Origin: Fratercula arctica | Lineage: Eukaryota > Chordata > Aves > Charadriiformes > Alcidae | Direction: 5' to 3' | NCBI GenBank assembly: GCA_947846985.1 | Contig: CANTUZ010000021.1 | Coordinates: forward strand, 550,711-614,710 | DNA: 64,000 bases | Shown: positions 11,601-21,700 of the stretch, piece by piece | How the letters are laid out: every line of letters begins with the position of its first letter | How positions within the stretch are numbered: the stretch's first letter is position 1 | Notes under the pieces: generated by a model | Databases searched by the model: none | What the model saw: only the letters and a program-made list of their open reading frames with translations | Told to the model about the DNA's origin: nothing | Made by a program: the position numbers and the translations under genes

Positions 11601-11819
11601 CTCATTCCCAGTTAGGCTCACTTCAGCCTCCAGTACAGTCAACTCTTGGGATCCCCCTGTGACCCCAGAAATACAAATGGGTTCTGCCCCTCTATAGCTT
11701 GATGGTATTAGAGTGCACTGCGCTCCTGTGTCCACTAGAACCTTATACTCCTGTGGGTCTGATGTGCCAGGCCATCGAATCCACACTGTCCAATAAACCC
11801 GGTTGTCCCTTTCCTCCAC
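8649..11819 (-). CDS. pol: ERV pro-pol polyprotein
   Basis: This open frame of 1056 codons encodes a retroviral protease, reverse transcriptase, RNase H and integrase in order. The protease has the catalytic VDTGA near residue 29. Reverse transcriptase has NGEWRLTVDY near 198, LPQGWKHSP near 275 and the YIDD box at 305-308. RNase H has LFTDGS near 613 and YTDSW near 676. Integrase has an HHCC zinc finger (H775, H780, C809, C812) and a D-D-35-E triad (D842, D901, E937). No frameshift or stop interrupts it. It follows gag in the same frame after an amber codon at 11841-11843, so expression would need read-through. The first codon here is not ATG, which fits a gag-pol fusion. The RT motif and absence of env suggest an ERVL-like lineage. 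Confidence 0.93.
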   Translation of the reverse strand: MEERDNRVYWTVWIRWPGTSDPQEYKVLVDTGAQCTLIPSSYRGAEPICISGVTGGSQELTVLEAEVSLTGNEWQKHPIVTGPDAPCILGIDYLRRGYFKDPKGYWWAFGIAALETEEVKELSTLPGLSEDSSVVGLLRVEEQQVPIATTTVHRRQYRTNRDSLIPIHKLIHQLEVQGVISKTHSPFNSPIWPVRKSNGEWRLTVDYCGLNEVTPLLSAAMPDMLELQYELESKAAKWYATIDIANAFFSIPLAAECWPQFAFTWRGIQYTWNRLPQGWKHSPTICHGLIQTALEEGEAPEHLQYIDDIIVWGNTAKEVFEKGDKIVRILLKAVFAIKRSKVKGPAQEIQFLGIKWQDGRRQIPMDVINKIATSYWSPPTSKKETQAFLGIVGFWRMHIPDYSLIVSPLYQVTRKKNDFKWGPERRQAFEQIKQEIVHAVALGPVRAGQDVKNVLYTAAGENGPTWSLWQKAPGETRGRPLGFWSQGYRGSEARYTPTEKEILAAYEGVRAASEVVGTEAQLLLAPRLPVLGWMFKERVPTTHHATDATWSKWIALITQRTRMGNPSRPGILEVIMDWPEGKDFGMSPEEEVTRAEEAPPYNKLPENEKQYALFTDGSCRIVGKHRKWKAAVWSPTGQVAEASEGQGESSQFAEVKAIQLALHIAEREKWPVLYLYTDSWMVANALWGWLQQWKQGNWQHRGKPTWAAELWQDIAARIENLVVKVRHVDAHVPKNRATEEHQNNQQVDRAARIEVAQVDLDWQHKGELFIAQWAHETSGHQGRDATYRWARDRGVDLTMDTIAQVIHECETCAAIKQAKRLKPLWYGGRWLKYKYGEAWQIDYITLPRNRQGKRYVLTMVEATTGWLETHSVPHATAWNTILGLEKQVLCRHGTPERTESDNGTHFRNSLTDPWAKEHGIEWVYHIPYHAPASGKIERYNGLLKTTLRAMGGGTLKHWDAHLAKATWLVNTRGSTNRAGPAQSKLPRTIEGDKVPVVHMKNMSGKTAWVSPASGKGKPIRGIAFAQGPGRTWWVMRQDGEVRCVPHGDLILGENSQ

Positions 11820-11830
11820 CTGGCTGGAGG
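11813..11830 (-). promoter_or_regulatory. Hairpin downstream of gag amber codon
   Basis: Ten bases after the amber codon (11841-11843) the coding strand reads CCTCCA-GCCAGG-TGGAGG, a perfect 6-bp stem with a 6-base loop. A structure a few bases 3' of a UAG between gag and pol in the same frame resembles the read-through signal of gammaretroviruses. That it works this way here is inference. Confidence 0.4.
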
Positions 11831-11840
11831 CAGGGCCCCT

Positions 11841-13784
11841 CTAATACTGGTCATGGTATCCGGTACTCACTTCTTGCAGAAATGACTTGGAGGTTCCTTC
11901 AAGAGGATCAGAAGCAAGATCAGGCCTTATGCTCTGTCTGGGGAACTGCCCACTGGAAACTGGGGCGGCACTTTTCCTGGAGGGATCCCCTTTTGTGATT
12001 GTCCTTCCTTGCAACTCCTGTACCAGTGTCCGCAGGATCCAAGTAGGTTGTCCATCCCACTTCCTCATGTCCTCTCCATGGTCTCGCAGGTAGAACCACA
12101 GGGTGCCTTGTGGTGTGTACCCTCTGTACTCTCTCTCTTGAGTGGGGAAATGCCTGCTCCTAATAGCTGAGATGCTGGCCCGTACAGGTGGGGAGTAGGA
12201 CATATTCTCTTCAAGTTGCTGAACCTTCCGGGACAGTTTCTCCACAGCTGAGACAAGGGGGGAAGAGAGGCTTTCTTCATATCACCGGAGCCGGCCAGCC
12301 ACCTCATCCACCGTTGGTCCTTCTTCACCCTTCCATTCCATTACTGCCAGTGAGTTGGCATATGACGATGGTGTGCTCCGTACAAACTTCTGCCACATGG
12401 GCCTTGTGCAGTGCACCTCATCAGGGTCCGTGGACAAGTCTGTATTGTCCAAGTCATAATAAATCATCTCCTGCACGGCTAATTCTCTCAGGTACTGGAT
12501 ACCTCTTTCCATGGTGGTCCACTTGCTTGGTTGACATACAACATCTTCACTGAAGGGGTACCTCTCCCTCACGCCTGACAGGAGTCGTTTCCAGAGGCTG
12601 AGGGCTTGGGTCTTCTTTCCAATTGCCTTGTCAATGCTGCCTTCCCTAGACAGGGATCCCAACTGCCTGGCTTCCCTACCCTCTAGTTCCAGGCTACTGG
12701 CCCCGTTATCCCAACACCGAAGCAGCCAGGTGACAATGTGCTCACCTGAAAGTCGGCTAAAATCTTTTCGCATATCCCGCAGCTCACTCAGGGATAGGGA
12801 TCGGGTAATTATCTCCGGTTCTGCCTCTTCCTCCTGTCCTTGTGATGGCCCTGGTTCATCGTCATCTCTTACTAAGTGAACTGATTTCTTTGTGTACTTC
12901 TTCTTTTGTATGGGGGCAACGGATACTGGCACGGGTTGGTTCCCTGGTTCAGCAGCAGTGGCTGCCACGGGGGTTGCGGTGGCCGCAGTGTCTGTCGCAG
13001 GGGCCGCAGTAGCCGCAGTGCCTGCCGCGGGGGCTGCAGCGCCTGCTGGTCTGGTCTCTGTCTCTTTCTTCTGAGAGTGCTGCATAACACTCAGCAGTGC
13101 CTGGTAGACACTAGCCAGGGCCCAGCACAGTGCGGTGAGTTGTGCCTCTCTGGAATAGCCACAGCATTTTCCCTTCAGATATTCTACTACTCTATCAGGG
13201 TCCTGTAATTGTTCAGGGGTGAAGTCCCAGACCAGTGGAGGTGAGAAGTTCTCTAAGTACCTGCCCATGTTCTCCCACATGCCATGCCACCCCTGACTGT
13301 CCAGCCTTGGAGCAGATCTCTGGGTGGTAGTCTTAAATAGTTGTTTAACCCTAAACGAGACCTGGAACATATTCAGCAGACATAACACTAGGAACATATT
13401 CAGCAGACATAACACTAGGAACATGCTGGTTTGAGCATCCCAAGGATATTCAAAATTCTCAAAAGCTGTCATACCTGACCCGAAGGAGAAAAGGGAGGCA
13501 AAAGAGCTGGGGAAAGTGTCCCCCCCTGTTTCCCCCATAGACTGGGTGTAATTATTAATGAATTCTGAGAGGTGGTGCCCAATGTACGGACAGGACAGCA
13601 ATACCACATAAACGCCCCAAAATAACCGTCTAACAAATAGTGTTATCATATCATAAGCCGATATTGCACAGGACAGTAAAATGATAATCCTCATCCCCCT
13701 CCCAGAAGTAACAAATATCATCACAGGGAGTGCATAAAACACATCGGAATTTACGTAACACAGCCATGAGAACAAACTAAGCAA
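11841..13784 (-). pseudogene. gag: ERV gag, one internal stop
   Basis: This is one reading frame of 647 codons broken by a single TGA at 12282-12284, about 500 codons in, and ended by TAG at 11841-11843. The centre and C-terminal half contain an alanine/threonine/proline-rich low-complexity stretch (about 12940-13070), an acidic patch, and a conserved region with LSLSELRDMRKDFSRL and WLLRCWDNGA that I associate with predicted avian endogenous gag proteins. The segment after the TGA begins YEESLSS and contains a probable coiled coil (EKLSRKVQQLEEN). The frame opens on a non-ATG codon; the first in-frame ATG is near 13721. The first 80 residues are strongly hydrophobic, which is odd for gag. 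A 27-bp unit is duplicated in frame at 13364-13417. Confidence 0.75.
13364..13417. repeat. 27-bp in-frame tandem duplication in ERV gag
   Basis: Two identical 27-base units lie head to tail, adding nine residues (MFLVLCLLN) without breaking the reading frame. A partial third unit follows. Confidence 0.9.
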
Positions 13785-13865
13785 CAGAGTGACCGGTGAC
13801 TATTTACCTAACAAATTCGTTTTTTCAAGCTCTAGTTGGATTCTGTCCTTGTCTCAACCCTTCGA

Positions 13866-13883
13866 GCCCCACGTTGGGCGCCA
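13866..13883 (-). promoter_or_regulatory. Primer binding site, tRNA-Lys(1,2)-type
   Basis: On the ERV coding strand the sequence reads TGGCGCCCAACGTGGGGC, which from memory is the primer binding site complementary to the 3' end of tRNA-Lys(1,2). It starts eight bases inside the 5' LTR, the position expected for minus-strand DNA priming. Confidence 0.85.
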
Positions 13884-13891
13884 AAAAGGAC

Positions 13892-14237
13892 TGTCGTGGT
13901 TTGGCCTCAGACAGCAACAAAGAACCACGTGTCGCTCGCTCAGCACTTCCCGGTACGGGAAGGATCAAAAGAAAAAGGCAAAACTCTTGGGTTGAGACAA
14001 AGGCAGTTTAACAGAACAGCAAAGGGAACAAGAAAACAACAACAATAACACCGACAGAGAAATATACAAACGCGATTACGGAACCGCCGCTCCCCGCCAC
14101 TCCCCACCGGTCCGGACCCAGGACGCGCCAGCCCGCTCCGAACGGGACTTCCTGCCCCCTCCCTCCTTTTAATCTCAGGGTGGGCGTGGCTCACATGGCA
14201 TGGAATACTTAACCCTGTCCCTGCCGGAACCAAGACA
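13892..14237 (-). repeat. 5' LTR of the 6.2-kb ERV
   Basis: This 346-bp LTR has TG/CA ends. On the coding strand it starts TGTCTTGGTTCCGGC and contains a TTAAAAGGAGGG stretch that could serve as a TATA-like element. It would drive transcription towards gag on the minus strand. Confidence 0.9.
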
Positions 14238-14242
14238 CTCTC

Positions 14243-15357
14243 CCTGGGTCAGCAATGCATTTGATGGCAGCTGAAGTAAGCTGAGCTACCAGTAGTTCCT
14301 CACAGCCATGATTCACCTCTCCAAAATGGGAGGTCCCCAATGCCCTTTTCTCCTCCTACACCCCAAGAAGTGTGGCAGGGCACATTCCTCTCAGCCCCAT
14401 CCCATTTGCCTCTCTGGGGAAGGTGACTCCTCTGTCTCCCCACTGACCCCCAGGGAAGGAGGGGGTTGGCAGTGCACTCAGACATCAGCGCTGTGTCTGC
14501 TCCAGACAGCAGAGGTGAAGCTTAAAGGGAATTTATTTTCAGAGTCGCATGCTCCAGTGGAGTTAAAAAGTTAAAGCTAAAACCAAGTTGGACATTAATC
14601 ACCTGACAACTTTTCTATTACAGCTAGGATAAGGTAGGTATCAGTCATCAATCTGCTGGGCAAATGTTGCTACAGCCAGTACCTCTAAGATCAAGCTGAA
14701 ATAAGTTCAAGCCAAAAGGAGTCTAGAAAAAGCCTAGCAAGTCCTTAGCTCTCGTCTTGCTAACCTAGAACAGCTCTATGCTCTTCCAAGAGCAATGGCA
14801 GCCCCTTATTCACTGTATTACAATACACGGCTCTCTGGGAAGCGACCTTTTGTGCCCCTCCTGGTGACTTACAGATGGCCCCTGGAAGGAAGGATCATAG
14901 ACCCAACTGAAATAAAGACTATGTTGCACCTTTTGGCTTAGAGAAGATTCACTGTTTATTGGAAAATGAATCAGAGACTTTGCCAACATGGCATGAGACC
15001 CATGAATTCAGGGTGCTGGGGCAGGAGGGGGTACATTGCATGATTGCCTTGCTAATCAAAACCTCCTGCAGTTCCACCTCCAACATGCTGCTAGTTTTCA
15101 AATCAATCTCACCCCACATGAGTTCTCTTGGACATTGTGATGGGCTGGGACTGATGCTGATGAGAGTTTTACTTCCAAAATGATTGTTTTACATGGCAAT
15201 GCAGATATGGGAGTTCCTGACACAGCCTGATCTTTTGGGGTAAAGTGAAGAGGTCAGTGAGTGGGGTGCAGCAGGAGTCCTTCATTGGGAGCCACTGCTG
15301 TTGACACCTCTAAACACTCTTCTGGTGTGCACAGCAGTCTCTTGTCAGGACAGAAAC
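14243..15357. other. Intergenic DNA, no gene seen
   Basis: No coding exon, RNA gene or named repeat is recognisable between the ERV and the short CR1 piece. Confidence 0.5.
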
Positions 15358-15470
15358 CATAGAATCATAGAACAATAAAAGACCCTGAAGATCATCAAGT
15401 CCAACTGTTAACCTAACACTACCAAGTCCACCACTAAACCATCTCCCTAAGCGCCATCTTTGTGGAGGCC
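15358..15470 (-). mobile_element. CR1 LINE 3'-end fragment
   Basis: The plus strand reads CATAGAATCATAGAAC then a degenerate copy of the CR1 3' UTR (GATCATCAAGTCCAAC). This is the reverse complement of a CR1 tail, so the fragment lies on the minus strand. It sits about 300 bases beyond the 3' end of the VWA5A-like coding region. Confidence 0.8.
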
Positions 15471-15786
15471 AGTAACCCATTTTGCCAAAGCCAAATGCAG
15501 GAAGCGCAACCACTGGAGAATGTGATGCTTCCTTCCCGCTCCCACCTCCATCCAAACCAAACACGCTGGAGGCTCTGAACTAGAGGTTTTCTCTTGAGGA
15601 GCTGGGCATGATACAGGTTCAACCCAACTGGCATAAGACATAAGCAGTGAGAATTCATCTGTAATGTAAGACCCCAGCTGGTAGCAATAGTGGTATCCCA
15701 GCATGGTAGGTGAATTGAGGCCATACTTTCTGGCCCTTTTTAGCTCTGCAGGTGCTGCTAATCTGTAGCACAGGCATGTGTTGAGC

Positions 15787-18700
15787 TCAGAGCCTGAAGA
15801 CACTTGGCTTCACGCTGCTCCCAAGGAGGGTGTTGGCTGTCTCCAGGCACTTGTCCAGCTGGGACACTGCAGTCAGAGAGAGACAGGCGCACTAGGGAAG
15901 TCAGGCAGGAGGGAGAGTCCACAAATGGAAAGGAGAACGGAGACACAGGACTCCTTCACCTGCCCCCAGGAGGCTGTGGTCCTGCAAAGGGGTGAGGCAG
16001 GTCCCACTGGAGAGAGAAGGGAGGAGGCTGTTCTGTGGGGATCAGCAGGAGAAGGACCACCAAGACTCACCAGCTTGGTTGCACAGCCAGGTCACAGCCT
16101 TGGCCTCCAGCAGCTCACAGAAGTCTCGGTAACACTCGTCATGTCTGTGTAGCCAGGTCACAGCCAGCACTGTGGCCCAGATGCTTGGCTCCATGACCTG
16201 TAGGAGAACAACAACTGAGACAAGCACGCAGTGATGAACAGCCTCCCTGCCCCCTCACTGCTTCCCACCCCTTCCTTTGTGGCTTCTGGTTTCTGATCCC
16301 TTCATTCCTCTCTGTCTGCCCTTTGGATGCCAGTGTTGCCACCAGCCAAGGGGTTCCCACTGCTCCAGGATGACACGCTGCCACCGTAAGAGGTTCTCCC
16401 CTTACCTCATCAGGCATCTTTCCCTTGATTTCATCCTCATCGACTTCTAGCACAGAGGCCAGTCCTGAGCTGAGGGCCCAGGAGCCATCTGCCTTCTGCA
16501 GGGCCACCAGCTCCTGACACTTGGCAACGGCTTCAGTGCACCATCGCCACAAAATTGAAGAGTGCAAAACAAATTCCATGGGATCCACATACTTGAGAGA
16601 AGAAAAAAATGGTGGTGGTGGTTTACATGCTGTGGGAGGAGATGTGAACAGCAGGGTTGGGAGAATCACAGGAATCTGAACTCTCTCTACTCCCCTGTGC
16701 AATAATAATGCTCCAGAACATTATCTCTGCTCTTGGCCATCAGCCAAGGGGTTCCCACTGCTCCAGGATGACACGCTGCTACCTGCAGTCTAAGCTCCTT
16801 CCTGCATGTCCCCGGAGCAGACCCATCCGCAGCCCTTTCTGGACACCCCTAACTCATCTCCAGCCTCGGTCATTGCCTATTCTCCTGTTATTCGTTCCAA
16901 GCCATGTCCCAAAACCTCCCTTGATACCCTCCCAACACGTTTTATCCAAATGTGTATTTATGATCCAGCACCATGCCTGCCCCATCCCTGGGTGTCCTTG
17001 AGCTGGGTCTGATATTTGCTGAAGGACTTGCAGGTTTAAGGGTAACTAGGGGAAGGGCTAAAGGCAAAATTCATTGGTTTCCATGCCATGGGCAAGACAT
17101 GGCAGCATAACCCTTTTATAGGACATTAGATTATCCCTACATCTCCCACGTGGGTCAAGGCCCCATACCTTTTGAGCAAGCTCCCCTCTGGGGCAGGGCA
17201 GCAATGCCACGGGTAAGTTGACGGAGGGCAAGCCATGATGCACGCACTGCTCTCAGCCAGCCAGGTGGGACCCAGATGCTCTTAGGATAGCAGGAAGAGA
17301 TCCTGGAGCCACGAAGTTCAACTATCTGGCAGGGGATGAGTGACTGGCGGGGTGTCAACAGTGCCAGGGGCCCTTTGAGAGCAAAGAGGGCAAGGGGCTG
17401 AATTAAGCACATGGGAAAGAAGCACCTCGTGGTGATGGGGCCTACCCCGCAAGACTGGGGGTGCCCTGCGGCTGGGGTTCCAGATCCAGTGGAATGAGAA
17501 CATCCCATGGAGCTGCCCCACCAGCTCTTTCCCAGAAACGTCTGTCCTTACTTTGGTACCAGGTGACCCTCTGTGGTGTGCGAACCCCCACATAGCTGGT
17601 AAAGGGGCAGATGATCCCCGAAGTGAGGCTGATCTCAACTGCACGATGTCTTGGTTCCTCCCCTGACCCACTCACGGCCTCTGGCAACACACTTTTCAGC
17701 AAGCAGCTCGCAGCCAGACGATGCCCAGCCAGCCTGGGCACAGAATGGGGTGAGCCTGACCACCTGGCTCATCTTCATGTTAGGAGAAGGTGGGCAGAGA
17801 GAGAGCCTGGACACCTGAGTTCTTTCCCTTCAGGGGTGAGGATGGAGAGAGGGGAAACCTGGACGCCTGGGTCCTTGTCTGTCTGAAAGTGATGCCCAGG
17901 TTTCTGGGTCCTACCGCTGTGGGGTCAAAGCAGGGAAGGAAGGCATGCTTGGACACCTGGGTTCTCTGCCAGTTTGGGATTGTGTGTGGAAGGTGGGAAT
18001 GCATAATCCCTCTGGGCCCCTTCTCAGTTGGAGTCAATGTTAGCAATGAGGGGGATGCATGCATCTTCCCTCGGGACAGGCTCTCACCGGCCATCTCCCT
18101 GTGGGCACAGGGGGAATTCAATGGTGTAAGTGACGTCTTGGCCGTCCAGGCTGTACTGCAAGGTCATGACCCCTTTGGCCACTGTCGTATCCTGTGAACA
18201 CATGGGAAGCCACTGGAGGTTACTGGGGACACAAGATGGTTACTGGGGGATATTGGAAAGCTACTGAAAGATTACTGGGAGGCTACTGGAAGGTAACTGT
18301 AGTCCCAGCTCTCACCTGTGCCTGTCCATGGATCCGGGCATAGAGGAGGTTGTGTTGACCCTGGAAGATGGACTGAGGAGTGCCCCCCAGCACCTCAACC
18401 TCCAGGCCGCGGGGCAGGGTCCAGCTCAGAGAGACTCCCTCAGCTGCTGGCTTGAGGGCCTGCTTCAGGCACTTCAGCACCTGGGGACAGAGGGCAGGAC
18501 ACCACAGTTTGCAGCTCCACCAGGGTCCAGCCCATGTCCCCCAGTGCTGGGGTTCTCTGGGGGACAGTGGAATGTGTGGGGTAACCTGTGCCAGCTGGGT
18601 TCCCTGGGTGCAGTCATGTCGGTGGGTCACAGTGGGGCAGAAGCCTGGGTACCTGGGTTCTCAGTGGGGGCAGAGTCAGGGGAAGCGAGTGCCTGGGGTC

Positions 18701-21700
18701 CTGGGGCAGCTGGGTCTTGACTACTGTGTGTGGGCAGTGCAGGTGCTGGGGTACTTGGAAGTCAGTGTGCCTGTGGAATAGAGGGGGACCTGCCAGGACT
18801 CCTGGGTGCCTACCACAAGGCTCATACTGCTGTCAGAGGAGACGTAGGCAGCTTCACCCCCCCGTCTCCTTGGCCAGGGCCATAGCCAAGGCAGCGCTGT
18901 CCTCAGAGAAGCAGAAGGAGAAACACCTATGGGGGACGCAGGAAAAGGCGTCAGAAATGAGAGCCAGAGGTGGGTGCAAGGATGTGGGGTAGAGCTGGAG
19001 GACACAGGCTGGAGTTAAAGCTGGAAGAACAAAGTTGGGTTGCAGAACAAGGGGGCAGGAGGAAGAGCAGGGAGCGAGGGGCTGGGGTTGGAGCTGGTGT
19101 TAGACAGGGAGCTGGCAGAGGAGAGCTGGGACTTGGGGCAGAGCTGGGGTGAGTCTAGCGGGGCTGAGAGAGAACTTAGGGACACATCAGGGTGTACAAG
19201 CCCTGTGCCTCAGTCTCCCTGTTCACTCTGTGAAAGGTGCCTTGGTTGGGGGAGTACTACGCAAAGACTACCACATGGGAGCTTGGCACTGGAGAGCTGT
19301 GCAGGGTGGGAAGGGTCTTTGGGACACTGGAGGGGCCCAAGGGCTGGGACAGGCACTGGTGAATAGGGACCCTCATCAGGGATGGAAATGACTGGGCAAG
19401 CAAAGGATGACTGGAGGATTTGCGGGCGAGTCTCCATTACCGGTGGCTGTTGCGGTGACGGCAGACCTCAGCCGCAATGGCTTCCTTGTCAGGGGGTAGC
19501 CCGGCCATAAAGAGGAAGAGCTGAGAGACAGCGGACATGAGTGGTGGGGGTCTGGCACAGTGACCTCAAAATGGGGAGAGCAGGCCCCTGAAATGGAGAG
19601 AGGGGCCCAGCAGAGAGATCCCCTGTAGAGAGAGTGCCCTAGGGAGAGATATCCACTCAGGGGCAGAAACCCCCAAAGCTACAGACCCACCTCTCCATTC
19701 CCCCACACACCCACAGTATCATCCTTGTTCCCTTGTGACCACCGTGTACTCTGGGTGGTTCCTTCCACCCACACTCCTGTGTCCTCTCTCTCCCCTTGGA
19801 CACCTGTCCCTCCACCCCTCCATTCCTCTGTACCCAGACCTGTCGTGGGTGGCGGCGGGGACGAGGGGTATTGTAGACCGAGCGGAGGGTTTGCAGCAGA
19901 TTGGAGTCACCCAGACTGGAGCCGGTGGAGGGGATGCGCCGCATGGCCTCGGTCAGGTTGTCCTGAGTATATTGGATGCTTTGCCTGCAGGCGGCAGAGC
20001 ATGTTTGGAGAGCACATTGCTCTGTGCTGGCCCTAGTGCTCCTGAGACCCTGCCCCATAGCACTTCCCACAGCTATGCCCTAGGGTCCTCTGCAAGTCCC
20101 TGCCCCATAGCAGTTCTTGTAGAGACCTGGCTTTGTAGCTCCTACGAGACTCTTCTCAGCAGAAGCCCAAGCGGTGCTGTCCCATAATGCCACAGAGATG
20201 CCACATCCCCAGAATCCATCCCTGCCCTACAGCAGCTAGTCGAGCCCCCCTGCACCCAACCTTGCCTCATACCATCCAGCATCAGAACATGCACCCCTGC
20301 CCTCCAGCACCTAACCCTTCCGCATAGCACCCATTCCAGGACCGGGCCATGCCCCACAGTATCCAGCCCTGCCCACAGCACCTAATCCAGCACCTGAGCA
20401 CCCAGCCTGCCCCATGTTTGCTTACGGGTAGATGCCCACAGAGGTTTCTTCATAGCAGTAGATGTTGAAGTAGCAGCCCAGGGGCAGGCTTTTGAGAAGG
20501 AAGAGCAGGGAGTCCTGTGGAAAGACACAGCAGGCAGGTCTTGGGAGGCACTTGCGAGGAGTACGGATGCCTTGGCCTGTAGCCTGGTCCTCCTAAAGCC
20601 TCTGGGCTCCCCTGGGTGACCCAAGCCAGTGCCCTGATCTCCCCTGGGCACACAAGTTATTTCAGGTCCCACCAATCCCCCCTCACACCTCTGTCCCTGC
20701 ATAAACGCCTGTCCTGGCCCACTCCCCTTCAACCTGCTCCTCCACCCCATCCTGGTCCCTGCGCTGAGGAGGTACCTGTGCATGCTCAAGGAACGTGGTG
20801 TTCAGGAGGAAGATGAACTCTCCAGACTGGTGCTGCCTAGGCACTGCCTCAGGGATGCTGGGTGCCAGCGTCACCAACACCATGGGGTCATCAAGGAGGG
20901 AGCCTGGAGGAGGTATGGGGTGGGATGAAGGCCAGACAGGGACCTCCCTCCTCCTCCTGGTACTCCTCCTCTCATTGTACTTTGGGCTTCCACCACCCCA
21001 GAGCTTGTGACGCCCTACACTGGTACCTCAATACCCTGCTCTACTGTCCAACAATTGCACACCCCAGTGCCCCATGTATTCCCACCCAGTGCCTCCAATA
21101 CAGCGACCCAGTGAGACCTAACACAGAACTTTGCATGTACATCCTGCTATAGCTGATACCTCACCACAGTGTCCCCAACACCCCACCCTGGAGCACCAGC
21201 ACCCAAACTGTGCCATCTGAATGCCTACTATTCCCATCCCAGTGTCCAATGATATCTCGCCTCCTAGTGTCACCCCGTGCCCCAGTGCCTGCTGCAACCC
21301 AAGGTGCCTCCGTGTTTCCTCCCCAGCTGTACTCACCTGGAGGGGCCCCAGGGTCTCCCTTCTCCACCACAGCACTGACTGCAGTGGGGTCTCCATAATA
21401 CACCAGCAGCTCCAAATCATGCTGATGTGGGGGGCTGCCAGCCAGTGAGACCTGGAGAAGGGGTGCCTGGTCATACACAGGAGGAGGGGACCAGAGCCAG
21501 CATCTGGCCGGGAGCACAGGCCCTGATATCAGTGCATCCCCTTTTTCTCAGTGATGACACCCCTCCCCAGCTCCCCCTGGGGTCCTGGCACGCAGGAGGA
21601 CATACCTGTGCCGTGCTGTGGTCCTGGGCAGTGTAGATCAAAGGGGTGAGGGAAAAGTTGGCCTGGACATTGACCACTCCACGGGGTGACTGTAGGCTAG

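Larger units (their letters stand above)
8024..14242 (-). mobile_element. Full-length endogenous retrovirus (ERVL-like)
   Basis: A 6.2-kb provirus lies on the minus strand with paired LTRs (8029-8364 and 13892-14237), each starting TG and ending CA. It is flanked by the 5-bp direct repeat CTCTC (8024-8028 and 14238-14242). Behind the 5' LTR is a primer site like that for tRNA-Lys(1,2). Gag and pro-pol follow in one reading frame, separated by stop codons at 12282-12284 and 11841-11843. There is no env; only about 280 bases separate the pol stop from the 3' LTR. A 5-bp target duplication and lack of env fit class III (ERVL-like) elements, while the lysine primer is more usual in class II, so the class is an inference. 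Confidence 0.9.

Noticed and set aside
8727..11819. Pol as a domesticated host gene
   Set aside because: Paired LTRs, primer site and target duplication show an ordinary provirus. An intact frame alone is not evidence of a host function.
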